Positions 33,601-45,324 of a stretch of 64,000 nucleotides of DNA are shown one piece after another (within the stretch, counting starts at the first letter, position 1; each line of letters opens with the position of its first letter). The DNA lies in NCBI GenBank assembly GCA_963682175.1, contig OY821786.1, positions 36,573,501 to 36,637,500 on the forward strand, written 5' to 3'. The notes beneath the pieces were generated by a model. The model was given only the letters and a program-made list of their open reading frames with translations. It was not told the DNA's origin and searched no databases. The position numbers and the translations under genes were made by a program. The DNA is from Triglochin maritima. Taxonomy: Eukaryota; Streptophyta; Magnoliopsida; Alismatales; Juncaginaceae.

Positions 33601-35672
33601 GGTTCGTTGCGTACCTTCTGCTAGACCGTATGTGCCTACGATAGGTCTCAGAGTGGGACCCCTTACAGTTTGCGGACAGAGGTCCTGTGTTTCCCCGTGG
33701 TGGGATTGTTTACCCCGTAGTGGGTCTGTTTACCCGTTGAGGGATTGTTCATGTATCGCATTGATGCCATGCCATGATGACTAGTATGATAGGTTTCATT
33801 GATAGTCTTGCATGCATTTAGGGCTTGGTATACGGGGTTTCCTTTCAGGAAACTCAGGCATTGTTGTTGCACTTTTTATTTCAGGACCACAGTAGGTCCG
33901 GGTGGGTGGTGACCGAGGACGGAGCGCTTTGGAGTCGGATCCTCTTCGGCATTTGCGAGATCGTACGACTACTTGTATTTTCATTTCTTTCATCTGGATT
34001 GTAGTTGTACACCTTTTGTAAACTCCATGTATTTTGGGTGCACCCGGATTTATATATTTATATATTAGTGACGTTCCCGCCTTGAGTTGTCAGTTTTATT
34101 CGTTATTTCGAAATTTTAAATCTTCCGCTGTTTCGGGACGTTACACATACAGACCATTGACTTCCTGAAAGAATGATCTTTGCAGCAACTCTTCGAAGTA
34201 CGCCTCCCCAACGTCCTCTGGCATTGGATCATCTGCTAAATCCAGTCCACCTATACGGCCGAGGTCGGTATCTTTGAACAGTAACTCCGACGTGGTATGA
34301 CCAAGAAAACCGACGTGAAAACTCTTTTTTCCAGCGTGTATGATGCCTATGGCCATCCATTTCCACACCAGGTCTTCCTTGTCGAATTCCCAGTCCTTCG
34401 GATATATGGCACAATAACTAAAACATGCTTTTAGATGAGAAGGTAGGTAGCCATAACTCCACCTCAAAGCTGCCATGGTATGATCTCCCTCTTCCCTTAA
34501 AAGCCATCCTTTGTTTTCAAGAATGTATTTCCAGACTCGTATATCTTTCCCGAATAAGGATCGACCCACCATTTTCGCTGCTAAAGGAACACCCTTGAGT
34601 TTTTCTATTTCTCGACCAATCTTTTCGAAATTCGGGTGGTCACTACAACTTCCATCTACAAAAGCATTCTTCTCAAAAATAGACCAACAATGATTATCTT
34701 GTAGAGGCTTTAAAAGTTCATAATGGTTGTGGTGTTTGATGGTTTTTGTAACGGTTTTGCTCCTACAAGTAACAATTATCCGACTTCCTTTCTTCCCATA
34801 TGTCAAAGGCGTCCAAAAGTTATCCCATTCTGTTATATCTTCGTTCCACACATCGTCTAGGACAATCAAAAACATTTTATCCTCGACTTGCTTACGCAAT
34901 TCTCGGTGTAGGATTACTAATTCTGGCCTCCTACCACTGTTATACTCCAAAATTTTGCACAAAACATTTTCTGCCTTGAAATTTACACCCATCTCCTACA
35001 AGCAAAGTGGTTGGCTACCCTTTCTTCATTATAAACAGATTGTGCTAAAGTTGTTTTACCCAAACCACCCATTCCTACAATAGGGATTACTCTAACATTA
35101 CAACCAAAGCCACTTCGACAAGATCCCAAGAGTTGCTCAATTATGTTGTTTTTTTCTGTTTCCCTTCCGACCATCTCGAACTCTTTTCCCTGTAAGTCAC
35201 CAACCTTTTGCCTTACTACTCTTCCCAACTGCTGATTTCTAACTCCCAAATTCATGAGGTCGAGGCGTCGTATTCTCTCTACAATATCATCCAACCTGAG
35301 CATGACTTTTCCTATTTCTCTGGCTGTCTCACTACGAAATGTAAGAAAATCGCGTCTGAGAAAAGAGGTACAAGTTTTGCGTACCAACTTGGGGTTAACG
35401 GCTACTTTGGTAGCGAACTCGTCCAGCAAGTCCTCTGCTTCGTAGGCAAACATCTTGAGGTCTTGGAGCCAATCACGAACGGAAGGTTTCAGCATCTGCT
35501 GCTCTTCCGCATCGCATACCACATCTTTTATCATCAATAGATCTTTCTTCAATTTCTTCAGGTTTTTATTGACGCCTACAATTTGACATATGTGATTCTC
35601 GGCTAGAGCTATGGACATGTTAAGCAGATGGGTCACAATATCAGAAGGAAAACTTTCCACAACCATTGTCAT
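30667..35672 (-). pseudogene. CC-NBS-LRR resistance gene, disrupted
   Basis: The minus strand reads an Rx-type coiled-coil domain (residues ~10-140, with DLKMFAYEAEDLLDE at about 71-85) and a P-loop GMGGLGKTTLAQ at residues 200-211. After a frameshift at about 34990 come kinase-2 FLIVLDDVW, RNBS-B GSRIIVTC, GLPL-type GVPLAAK and RNBS-D CFSYCAIYPKDWEFDKEDLV. The MHD region (YVMHDLVHDLAQ) is split by a 2038-bp solo LTR at 32108-34145. A second frameshift follows at about 32045, then leucine-rich repeats at 31062-32040 (CLRVLDFSD, IRTLPDSVGTLIHLRYLGL) and, after more frame breaks near 30920-31060, a last LRR piece at 30667-30900. Intact members act as intracellular immune receptors. This copy cannot make a full-length protein. 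The frame break after the P-loop could be a 2-base loss in a GT run. Confidence 0.9.
32108..34145 (-). mobile_element. Solo LTR of an LTR retrotransposon in the NBS-LRR gene
   Basis: The element is 2038 bp, begins TGTAAGGACG and ends GGGACGTTACA, i.e. TG...CA termini with TGTAA/TTACA ends. It is flanked by the 5-bp direct repeat CATAC at 32103-32107 and 34146-34150. Removing it restores an uninterrupted EVNGLYVMHDLVHDLAQ across the site. No gag or pol motifs, primer-binding site or second LTR was seen, so it is a solo LTR left by recombination. Read on the minus strand it starts TGTAACGTCCCG, the kind of end common in plant Ty3/gypsy LTRs. That class call is inference. It contains an array of about 14 GGTCGACCG-type palindromes at 32530-32975. 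Confidence 0.85.
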
Positions 35673-37112
35673 TAAGAGGGAATTGGATTGGTGAGCAACA
35701 GATTAATTGTTGAAGCAACACGTACTCTACTTATAGAGTCAAATTTACATTAAAAATTATTGGTTATAATTTATGTTAGGCATGCATGTGTTTACGTGGT
35801 AGTTATGCATTTTGTGCGAAACCCAAATTCATGGTATAATAGTGGTGAGTTAAGCATGCTACTACTCCCTTAATTGGGTTGGTGCAGATTAGTTGGGATG
35901 CCAGGAAAGTTAAACTACATTATCGTCGTCATCTTCATTACCATCATATACGTCCAACTTTTGACTAATTAAGGATCATGTCTTAAAAAATTATGTTTCT
36001 TAATTATTTTCGAAAGACATCATTTTTAATTGTAAAACTTATTATTTGATGAGAAAAACAAAAACGACTAAAATACATATTTCTTTACAGTAATACATAA
36101 AAAGAGCACATATCTTGGATCGTTACGAGATATATATACAAAAATAACATACGATCAGCAATACAAGCAAGCAATTTGTTTAATATGACAACTTAAATTC
36201 CTGCACTTTGGGTATAACCCTGAATGCGACATTCAACTACAGAAAAACTGTCTGTAAAATCTTAGCTAATGGTAGTAAAGTGAGTTGTGTCAACATCATG
36301 ACTTCTATATGCACACCCACCACCTCATCTGATGAAATAAATGATGTATCAATATATCAAAAAATTGTTAGATTCCGAGACTTGATCAAACCTATTATTT
36401 TTGAAGCTAACATCTACTAATTGAGATATTAAATTGAGAGAAAAGTTATTAGTTCAATGTGAACTTGTTATTATATTAGTTTAGCGACAAATGCTTGTCT
36501 GTACAACTACATCACTTATATGGTAATGCAAATATTACTTGGGCACCACATCTTTTGTTTCTTTTCCTTGGGTGTACATCTCTGACTTTGAAATTGCTCG
36601 GGTTAGCTTTGTCTTAGATTTAACTGAAATTTTGATAAATTAGGTCACATCAAATTTCAGAATTCAACTTAAATAACAACATGACATCTTAGTTTTTAGC
36701 GAAATTGTAGTTAAGCTATCAAAAATTTAAATCACTTTTAGAGAAAAAATTTCTAAAATAGAGAAATTTGATATATATAAGAAAATTTTAAGGTGGCAGC
36801 ACCAAAAATTTTTCCTCTCTGAAAGAGTCTCTTTCTCATTTGCTGATCTGGATAGAAACCCCAAACACATCTCCAATTAATTATAATTAATCTTGCTCAT
36901 TTGCTATCGAAGAGTTGTGCAAGTGATGTAACTCCAGGTCGACCTTTATGCACACCCACCTCATGTGATGTAATAAATGATGTCCTCTGTGCACGCTCAC
37001 CACCTCAACTGATGCAACAATTGACTTGACCAAACCTGTTGTTTCCAAAATGTTATGTATTATAAACATAGAGGTCAAGAGAGAAAGAAAATTCATAGAG
37101 AGAGACATTTTT
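35673..37112. other. Spacer upstream of the NBS-LRR pseudogene
   Basis: No gene recognised. Segments around 36300-36345 and 36940-37015 share GCACACCCACCACCTCA- and GATGTAATAAATGATGT-type sequence, so there is a degenerate direct repeat about 0.65 kb apart. Confidence 0.45.
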
Positions 37113-39735
37113 CACCGCAAGAAAAATGTGTCACAGACGACGGTAGCTATTTGTCAATGTAGGTGAACACCAACATATATACCTGTCATCGGTATTGCAT
37201 GCGTCGATGTTTAGTTCAACCGACGGATGTTCCGACGGATAAATGTCGTCGGTGTAAGATTTGACGTGAAATTTTCCGCCCATTTTTTTGGCCTTTTCTC
37301 GTTAGATCGGAAATCACTAACGGGCGTATATGTTAGTGTAGAATACACCGACAAATACTTTCGTTGAGGCATGTAAACTTACACCGACAGATAAGTACCG
37401 TCATTCTACGCAAATGTCAGAACTTACACAGACAAATAAATATCGTCGGTATATGTCAACGTCAAATCATACACCGACGGATAAGTACCATTGGTATATG
37501 AAAACATTATAAAAAGGAATGTGTGTTCTACAAGTATTTATTTTACATGTCTTTTGTTATGAGTTGAATGTATGAACATTTTGTTCCTTGATCAATGTAC
37601 GTCTTTTGGAAGTGTTAATGAAGAGACTTTTTGTCCTTAACCGTATAGCTCTAAAAGATAATGATTTGCATAAATCAAAAGTAATTCACAATCATGGTGA
37701 TTAACATGGAATATTAATTATCGAGATAAGATTTTCATGTTGGTTAAATAATATTGTAGCTCTACAAGTATTTAACAACATGAGTATATAAAAGAGGAAA
37801 AAAATTATTTTTATATATTGAATAGACATAATAAATGAAACATTATGGAATTGTGTTTGTGTCATTAATGTTTTCATTGTGTCTTTGAATCGTGAGATAT
37901 GAGACATATTTTTTCACATGAGAAATGTATAATTTGATTATTACGAAAAACTATCATTGTGTATAGTGATAAAGATGATAGTTGATTATGCATTACTTAT
38001 GTTGGAAAAGATAATATGTCAAAAGATTATCATTGCCCCTCTTAACTTGAGTGATGATATTAATGGACCCTTAGTAAAACAAAATTATATTGTGCACAAT
38101 GTAACTTATGTATAGTTACATATTTATAATTAGCTTAAGAGATCAAAAAATGAATATATATATAATACAAAGATGACATGTTCCTACTTTGTATAATATT
38201 CGTAATATCATGAGGCAAGGGATAGATACAAGTGATATATATCATATCACTAAATGGATCGTGTTCTATTCGCGTGAACAAAACATATTTTTTATTTGGG
38301 TAACTATATGTGTAGCTAGATACTGCTTATAGTTTATGATATAAAATATTTTGTATCATTGTCAACATATCTTAGATCATCATATATGTCACACCACAAA
38401 ACTGGGAAACAAGAAATATATATGATGTATTGAATTTCATATGATATTGAATGAAATGCATGTGGTAAAATAACAAAATCAATATGTCATGATTACGACA
38501 TGGTTAAAATAAATACATTCGTATGAGATGTATGTATTATGTGGTCTAATGTATTGACATTATATGTGATAATATATTATATGATATAATGTGGTCCGCA
38601 ATATTATAACATGTGAATTTGCTAAAAATCTCAAATCTCAAAGTTTGTAGGATATTAATCCAAAATTTGTAAAGACAAAAACATGTCAAAACGGTATATC
38701 GATTCGTAACCAATCGACCAAAATCTTCAGAACAGTCGACCGGATGAAGATCGGATGAATGCGTTGTTCGACCAAAATTATCAGGAGCGTATCTTTGTAA
38801 TAAAACGGTCGACCGACGTTGGATACGGTCGACCGAAATAATTAGGAACATTTTTGATAAGGGAACGATCAACTGGAGTGAAACGTTGTTCGACCGAAAT
38901 TATCAAGGACATTTTCTAATAGAGAATCGGTCGACCGTTTGGCTCACGATCTGACCAAAATTATCAGAAACTTAACTGATCGGTCGACCAACTGGGAATT
39001 TGGTCGACCATTTGTCCACGATTTTGCCTACATTAATAAGAATTTTTTGTTGATCATGGATTAGATTTAATCCAATTTGGTTAAATGTGGTTATGGGATG
39101 ACGATGTGTCAAAATATGATGGGTTTAAAGGAGAGATTAACAATGAATCGTGTGTAAGGGATTTGCACATAATCTGAGTTTGAGGATGCCCTATAAATAG
39201 GTCTCTCTTCCCATCGTTTTATTCGTAATGCAAAATTCTTCTCTCTATATATTTTCCGATCATTCCATCCGAAATTCTCTTAGTTTTAATTGTGTGCTGG
39301 AGATTAAATTCTTTGGATGATTGAAAGGGTTATTACTTAGGTTCTAATCTAGAATTAGAGATTGATTGACTAGCATTGATATCTCTAATCTTGTTTAGAG
39401 TTTGGTGAGCACTTGGAGGGATTCTGAGGCAATTCGAGTGCACCCCGACTTTCGATTGGTTAAAAAGATTTGACAATCTTTTAGGTATGATCCAATATGT
39501 ATTTTGATATTATATAGGATAAAATATATATATTGAAAAATAATTAGAAATTCTTGTACATAAAATTATTGAATAATATTAAAACGATCTTGCTTGCATG
39601 TATAAAAAATTTAAAATTATACACCCAAGCGTGAGACAAAATCCAACAATTAGATCGTACACCGAAGGGAGTACTGTCAGTGTATTCAAACATCAGAGAT
39701 TACACCGACGGCTAAGTATCATTTGGAGTTGCGTG
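37113..39735. mobile_element. CACTA-like transposon remnant split by an LTR
   Basis: CACCGCAAGAAAAATGTGTC at 37114 resembles the CACTACAAGAAAA end of CACTA (En/Spm) elements. Repeats of ACACCGACGGATAAGTACC type, partly inverted (GTCGGTGTAAG), fill 37130-37500 and reappear at 39655-39735, as expected of CACTA subterminal repeats. Sequence of LTR character lies between them. No transposase was seen and the other terminus is not identified. Confidence 0.5.
38000..39648 (+). mobile_element. Probable copia-type LTR
   Basis: Starts TGTTGGA and ends TCCAACA, a perfect 7-bp terminal inversion. A TATA box (CCTATAAATAGG) at about 39190 is followed by a CT-rich leader, as in LTR U3-R boundaries. The five bases on either side do not match, so the left end or the target duplication is uncertain. 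No internal coding region is adjacent. A GTCGACC-type motif array lies at 38710-39010. Confidence 0.5.
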
Positions 39736-40994
39736 CACGTCTTTGGAGGCTAAACTTTCAATTTTGCAGTTTAAAATGTTTTGGTATCCTTAATGATTTT
39801 GGATTGTTCGCATTTATTAAAACATAAACACATTACAATGGTGTGAAATTAAAATTAGTTTTCACTTGGCTTAACACTCTTAGATCAAGAAACCACAGAT
39901 GTATACATGCATATAAGTTAATGAGTCTTGTTGTATTATATGCCGAAAACTCATGTACTGAACCTCAACTTTGAAAGTCGCTTTTGTTTTTCTGGTAATG
40001 TTCTTGCACAATATAATGTCTAAGGTTATTTTCTTGCAAACTGGACATTCAAAATTGATTCTGTAGTATCATTATAATCTGTCATTTGGGAAATTTGTTT
40101 CTTTATTGTACTATTTCGCCTGTATAATCATTTTTTGGGATATTTAAGATGCTTTTCGGTTAACTTTGATTCCTATAAAATTGACATAATATAGTTTCCA
40201 AAAGACCATATAAGTGATTTAAAAACAACAACGAGAACTAGTGAATGTTCCCGAAAATCGGAAAATTTAAAACAATAATTAAGAAACATAATATAGTTTC
40301 GAACGTCGGCTCAGATTGTTGTTTTAAACATAAAATTTAAAACATAAAATTAAGAAACAGATTGTTGTTTTAAACAATAATTAAGAAACAGATTGTTGTT
40401 TTAAACAATAATTAAGAAACAATTTTAAACATAAAATTTAAAACAATAATCGGAAAGTTTTCTTGAGATTACAACTCTCCTCGGCTCAGATTGTTGTTTG
40501 TCATTATTCTTTGTTAGTTGAGCTGCTTGTTAATGCATCAACAGGAAACATGACATGTTTTAATAAATCAATTGCATTTGCTATGTACATTCCTTTTCCT
40601 TACCAGTTACCTTTTCCTTACCACCTTGTTATCTTTTGGATTCACTCATCATAGTTACAAAGATTTTAAACAATTTCTAATGATTCTCGTATTTAAAAGC
40701 CCAACCTCTAGAGGGAGAGGTTTAGCATCCTTCAACTCACACATAATGCAATACATATCACCTCATAATAAATAGTTAATTACACTTTCCTGATTTTTTT
40801 TCATTAAGTTCATGTTAACAACTTCTTCGATCGCAGAATAAATTACCATTTAACAATAAATTGAAGTGTAACATGCAATGCCACTCTGGCAAAGACATGG
40901 TATATATGGTAGACTGGAATGAATGACAATGAAATATTTACACAATTACAAACTCCAGTCAAGATTTCGTCAACCGTAGTTATTTTTAGCGGTT
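39736..40994. other. Spacer downstream of the VTT/DedA gene
   Basis: Contains a short AT-rich tandem repeat at about 40265-40455 (ACAATAATTAAGAAACAGAT units, roughly 31 bp). From 40830 it holds the 3' flank of the minus-strand VTT/DedA gene, which is the sequence duplicated at 22225 and 25784. Confidence 0.55.
40265..40455. repeat. AT-rich short tandem repeat
   Basis: Units of AACAATAATTAAGAAACAG and GATTGTTGTTTTAA recur several times, perfect over two adjacent ~31-bp units at about 40350-40420 and degenerate outside. A CTCGGCTCAGATTGTTG-type segment occurs at both 40310 and 40482. Confidence 0.65.
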
Positions 40995-43453
40995 TCAAGC
41001 CTCGCCCCGCTCTTGATTCCTGCTCATTAGTGTGGGAGTTATGGAGACAACTCCAATTAGGAACAATGTTGCTATGGATTGGAAGTCATACAAATCCCCA
41101 AGAGACTTCAACTCTCCAAGAGCAATGCCAGCCTGCTTCCCAAAAAAACATGGTCATTAACTGTATGCCCAATTTAGCATTTGATCAAAGATTTTAGTCT
41201 CTTAGTAGAAACAATGTTCAGAATTTCACAAACCCATGAAGGGGACGACGGGAAAAAAAAACAAATACTATGGCATTGCCATAAACAAAATAAGCACAAG
41301 ATTTATGCCAGACTATGAAAATGACTATCGCATGTCATTCTTGGCAAACGCAATGTTCACGTATGCCAATTTGCACTCCCATGCAGCAGTTTTGCAGTTC
41401 TGAATGTTGCCTAGAGCAGTCATTCTAAGACTTGTTCTGTTAAAAAAGTAACTTTGATACCCCTATCAATCTTAGTTTGAAAAGATAAGTAACTTTGTCA
41501 TCAATACCCACCTTATTTGAGTATTTGACATTTTTAGACCTTTCCTTAACAAAAGTTAGAAATCAGAATTGAATACTTCGGTCATTAGTCTTCAATTTTC
41601 CTGTTCTTGAATTTCAGCTTTCCTAAAATAACAAAATTGAGCCAATAACCATCACCACATCCCTTCATCTTATGCAGAGTTAGGTTTCAGGAGATAAATG
41701 ATGTCAAATGACACAAGTTTAAGGAAGGTTACGAAGGCACATATAAATATATGATTCTTAAGACATATGAAGCAAAAAACAAAGGAGAAATTATAATAGT
41801 GAGCAAGTATGATTACCCTAACAGTGACAAAAGAAGCTGGGATGAGTCCAATGGATGTCGCTAATAGGAATATGTGAAATGGTATGTCAACTATAGGAGA
41901 AGCCACATTTATGAACGTGTTTGGCAGGGTAGGAGTGACCCTCAGGAACAACATGTAGTTCAGCAACTTATTTCTTCTACTCGCCACCTGCACAAAAGAT
42001 TCATAAGACAAGTTTGAGACGTCAAGAACATAACACGCAAAGGAGTTTTGCCAACAATATTCATATTTCAACCTTCGTTTGAGAAGTAAAGGAATATAAT
42101 CGATAAGTATTAAGCACTAACAGAAAATGAACAGTTTGATAAATTATACTGGATGGAGCGGAAGCATGTTAAAAAAATTCAATACGTTTCTAGGTCGGCA
42201 TAAGCGAATGGATCGGATTAGAAATGAAGACATTTGTGAGAGAGTTGAAGTTGCTCCAATGGAAGAGAAAGTTATACAACACAGACTGAGATGATTTGGA
42301 CATATACAAAGAAGACCTATGGAGACACCTATAAGAATACGAGTATTGAATCGGATCGAAGACAAAAAAAGGAAGAGATAGACCACGATTGACTTGGGAG
42401 GAAGCGGTCAAAAGAGATATAAAAGATTGGAATGTTCCTCGGAAATTTGCATTAGATAGAAACGCGTGGAAGAAGACGATTCACGTGCCTGAATCGTGAC
42501 TCCTTAAAGTTTCATTTCTAGCCTACCCCAACTAGTTTGGGATTAAAAGTTTTGTTGTTGTTGTTGTTGTTTCTAGGTGGGCATCATGTTACCCTTAATC
42601 GTGTCTTAGCCTTTAGTGGAGCAACTTAGCAAGTCCAGGGAACAACAAATAATCCATTCACAAATCATTACAAGAGCAACAAATTACATTAACTAGATTC
42701 AACATATTTAAGGATTTCAATAAGATTCTTAGTGACTATTTAAGATGGCATGTACCTGTTCTCTAAAGAAACTTAATTTGTCGGGCCACAACGAAAAAAC
42801 CAAGGGCCTCCCTATCATCTTTGACAGGAAATAACATGATGAAGCACCGGCAGTGGCAGCAAAGACCACCAAAGCAACACCTCCCACAGCTCCAAAGAGG
42901 GATCCGGCAAGCAGGGACATGAAAATAGTCCCTGGGATCATGAACGTTTGCATGAAGATGTAAACTGTACAGTAGCTTACCAAAACCTGTATCGTGTAGT
43001 CGCTTGTGTAGACCTCGAGATGATCCCTGCAGAACGAAAACTCAAGTCATTAGAAGCATTCACAAGCAGGTAATAGATAGATGAAGATCGTCAAAAGAGC
43101 CATTAGTCAGAAATGACATCAACAAACCAACACCAGTTGCAGTAACATTCACCAAAAACCACCCAAACTTTCCAACTTTTAGAAGATTAGACCTCCAAGC
43201 AAAACAGAAATAAAAGTGCAAATTTTCCAGAACATGATAAAAAAAAGTCCCAAAATAACAACTTTAAGAGAAACTCTTATTACCCCAACACCAATTACTG
43301 TTCCATTCACCAAAAATCCACCCGAAAACAACAACTTTCTCCAGAAATCACAGCTACAAAGCAAGCTCAAAAAAAATACAAAATTCAAAAAAAAAGTCCA
43401 AATTTCCCTAACATAGGAGCAAGCAAAAACCCAAAACCAAATCTACCCCCCCC

Positions 43454-43503
<50 letters not shown>

Positions 43504-43984
43504 ACCCAAATTCCCCAAAACAAACACCAACCCAACTCCAAAAATCCCACCGTTAACCCAAAACCAACACCATTCCAACTCCCAAACCCCAACTTTAACC
43601 CAAAATCAACACCATCCTAAGTCCCAAAATCCAACCTTTAACCCAAATCTCCCAAAACCAACACCCAAACTCCCAACTTTAATCCAAATTCCCCAAAACC
43701 AACACCAACCCAACACCCAAATTCTCAACTTTAACCAAAATCCCCCAAAACCAATACCAACCCAACACCCAAATTCCCACCTTTAACCCAAAATCCCCTT
43801 AAAATCCCACTCACCTAAGAATCTGGAGGTCCTCGAGCGTCCTGGGGAGCTTAAGGAAGCTATAATCCGACTCGGGCATCGACACATACACCCCAACCAA
43901 CCCCGCCCCGAACACCGCTACGACCCCAAGCGCCACCGCTACCTCCAACGCCGTCAACGGAAAGCCCTCCTTCCTCGACGCCAT
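40995..43984 (-). CDS. SNARE-associated Golgi (VTT/DedA/TVP38) family protein
   Basis: Four coding exons join in phase at GT-AG sites: 43815-43984, 42756-43026, 41817-41987 and 40995-41132, giving 249 residues. The start MASRKEGFPLTALEVAVALG leads into a first membrane segment (about 10-35). The VTT core follows: YIFMQTFMIPGTIFMSLLAG, GASSCYFLSKMIGRPLVF, then LRVTPTLPNTFINVASPIVD and SIGLIPASFVTVRAG, with the conserved re-entrant-loop prolines and glycines. DedA/TVP38/TMEM64 relatives are multi-pass proteins of the ER-Golgi-vacuole system linked to membrane trafficking, and some relatives are lipid scramblases; which applies here is unknown. Exon 2 to 4 junctions are clean. Intron 2 (between exons 2 and 3) carries a LINE fragment and intron 1 a long microsatellite. 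Its 3' part was copied into the mTERF cluster. Confidence 0.9.
42202..42568 (+). mobile_element. 5'-truncated RTE-type LINE
   Basis: Plus-strand remains of the C-terminal part of a non-LTR reverse transcriptase: KRMDRIRNEDICERVEVAP, then HIQRRPMETPI and RPRLTWEEAVKRDIKDW. A nonsense change (TGA for the usual W in LRWFGH) and a frameshift kill it. The 3' end is CCCAACTAGTTTGGGATTAA followed by (GTT)n, typical of plant RTE elements. Flanking repeats GTTTCTAGGTCGGCAT (42186-42201) and GTTTCTAGGTGGGCAT (42569-42584) are a 16-bp target duplication with one mismatch. It lies antisense in intron 2 of the VTT/DedA gene. Confidence 0.85.
43446..43499. repeat. Poly-C plus (AC)n microsatellite
   Basis: About 25 C directly followed by about 14 AC units, in intron 1 of the minus-strand VTT/DedA gene. 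Such runs are prone to length error and slippage. Confidence 0.9.
43500..43810. repeat. Degenerate C/A-rich minisatellite in intron 1
   Basis: Repeated CCCAAAACCAACACC and CCCAACTTTAACCCAAA blocks, with a period of roughly 50-60 bases and many small indels, run up to the first exon's donor site. On the transcribed strand it is G/T-rich. Confidence 0.65.
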
Positions 43985-44451
43985 AAGATTGGAGGGGTGG
44001 AGTGGGGTTAGGGTTTGGGAAACCCTAAAAAGGTGGAGAAGAGAGGAAGAAACAGATCTGTTCGGTTTTGGTTTTTTTGAAACTTTTGGTTTGGATTTGG
44101 ATGTTTAGCGGGTGAGTCGTGATAGCCGGATGCGCGCGTCACAGACGCGTCTTACGTGGATCTGTACAGTTCAGATATTTTTCTTTGAGTCAGCGTCCAG
44201 TCAGCGAAATTTCTCTTCGCGCGTTTTGGTCTTTTTAAAAAACGCCGGTTCTTTAAGTTGAACGATTCATTTCCCAATACACAGATAAGACAGTGTGCAG
44301 ACCCTAGGACATCGTGCAGTCTCATTATTCGTGCAGAGCACACACTTATCATAATAAAATATTTGTTTTTAAGTTTTACGTTGGATCAACTTAATTTGTC
44401 TAGCTTACTTTATGTGTGTGTGCAGTTTACATTATGTGTTTGTCCTGTTTA

Positions 44452-45175
44452 CGTTATGTGTATGTCCGGAATAAGTGTATATTGTTGTACGGAATAAGTG
44501 TATTTGTTGTTCGGAATAAGTGTATTTGTTGTCCGGTTTAAGAATAAAGTGTGTCCAGAAACGGAACATAAAGTTTGTCCGGAATAAGTTGATTTCTTGT
44601 CCAGAATAAGTGTATTTGCTGTCCGGAATAAGTGTATTTGCAGTCCGGAATAAGTGTAGTTGTCCAGAATAAGAAGAAAGTGTGTCCAGAAACGGAACAG
44701 AAAGTTTGTCTGGAATAAGTGTATTTGCTGTCCGGAATAAGTGTATTTGTTGTCCGGACTAAGTGTATTTGTTGTCCGGTTTAAGAATAAAGTGTGTCCA
44801 GAAACGGAACATAAAGTTTGTCCGGAATAAGTTGATTTGTTGTCCGGAATAAGTGTATTTGCTGTCCGGAATAAGTGTATTTGCAGTCCGGAATAAGTGT
44901 AGTTGTCCAGAATAAGAAGAAAGTGTGTCCAGAAACGGAACAGAAAGTTTGTCTGGAATAAGTGTATTTGCTGTCCGGAATAAGTGTATTTGTTGTCCGG
45001 AATAAGTGTATTTGTTGTCCGGTTTAAGAATAAAGTGTGTCCAGAAACGAAACATAAAGTTTGTCCGGAATAAGTGGATTTGCTGTCCGGAATAAGTGTA
45101 TTTGCTGTCCGGAATCAGAATAAGTGTATTTGCAGTCCGGAATAAGTGTATTTGCAGTCTGGAATAATATATGGC
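44452..45175. repeat. Minisatellite with 243-bp higher-order repeat
   Basis: Monomers of about 24 bases (TGTCCGGAATAAGTGTATTT) alternate with a variant block (AGAATAAAGTGTGTCCAGAA). The marker GTCCGGTTTAAGAATAAAG occurs at 44531, 44774 and 45017, exactly 243 bases apart each time. The first two 243-base copies differ at only about three positions. The minus strand is open across it because 243 is a multiple of 3, but the translation is plain repeat. Confidence 0.92.
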
Positions 45176-45324
45176 TTCATTATTGTCGGAATAAACGAAT
45201 CAATATATGGAATGCAATAATATGATGTCAAAACAAAACTCAACAAACTCAACAAACCTCCCACTGTATATTTTAACCCACAAGAATTACGTTTAGGAAA
45301 AAAATAGCATATCAGATTTCCTGT

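Noticed and set aside
32412..33784. Several GC-rich frames of 60-130 codons on both strands
   Set aside because: They lie inside the solo LTR, overlap each other on both strands and show no protein motif. High GC makes stop codons rare.
37130..37500. ACCGACGG-type direct repeats as a possible CRISPR array
   Set aside because: The repeats are degenerate, partly inverted and irregularly spaced. They fit CACTA subterminal repeats in a plant genome.
44759..45055. 98-codon minus-strand frame (MFRFWTHFILKPDN...)
   Set aside because: It lies wholly inside the 243-bp repeat array and its translation is just the repeat. It stays open because the period is a multiple of three.
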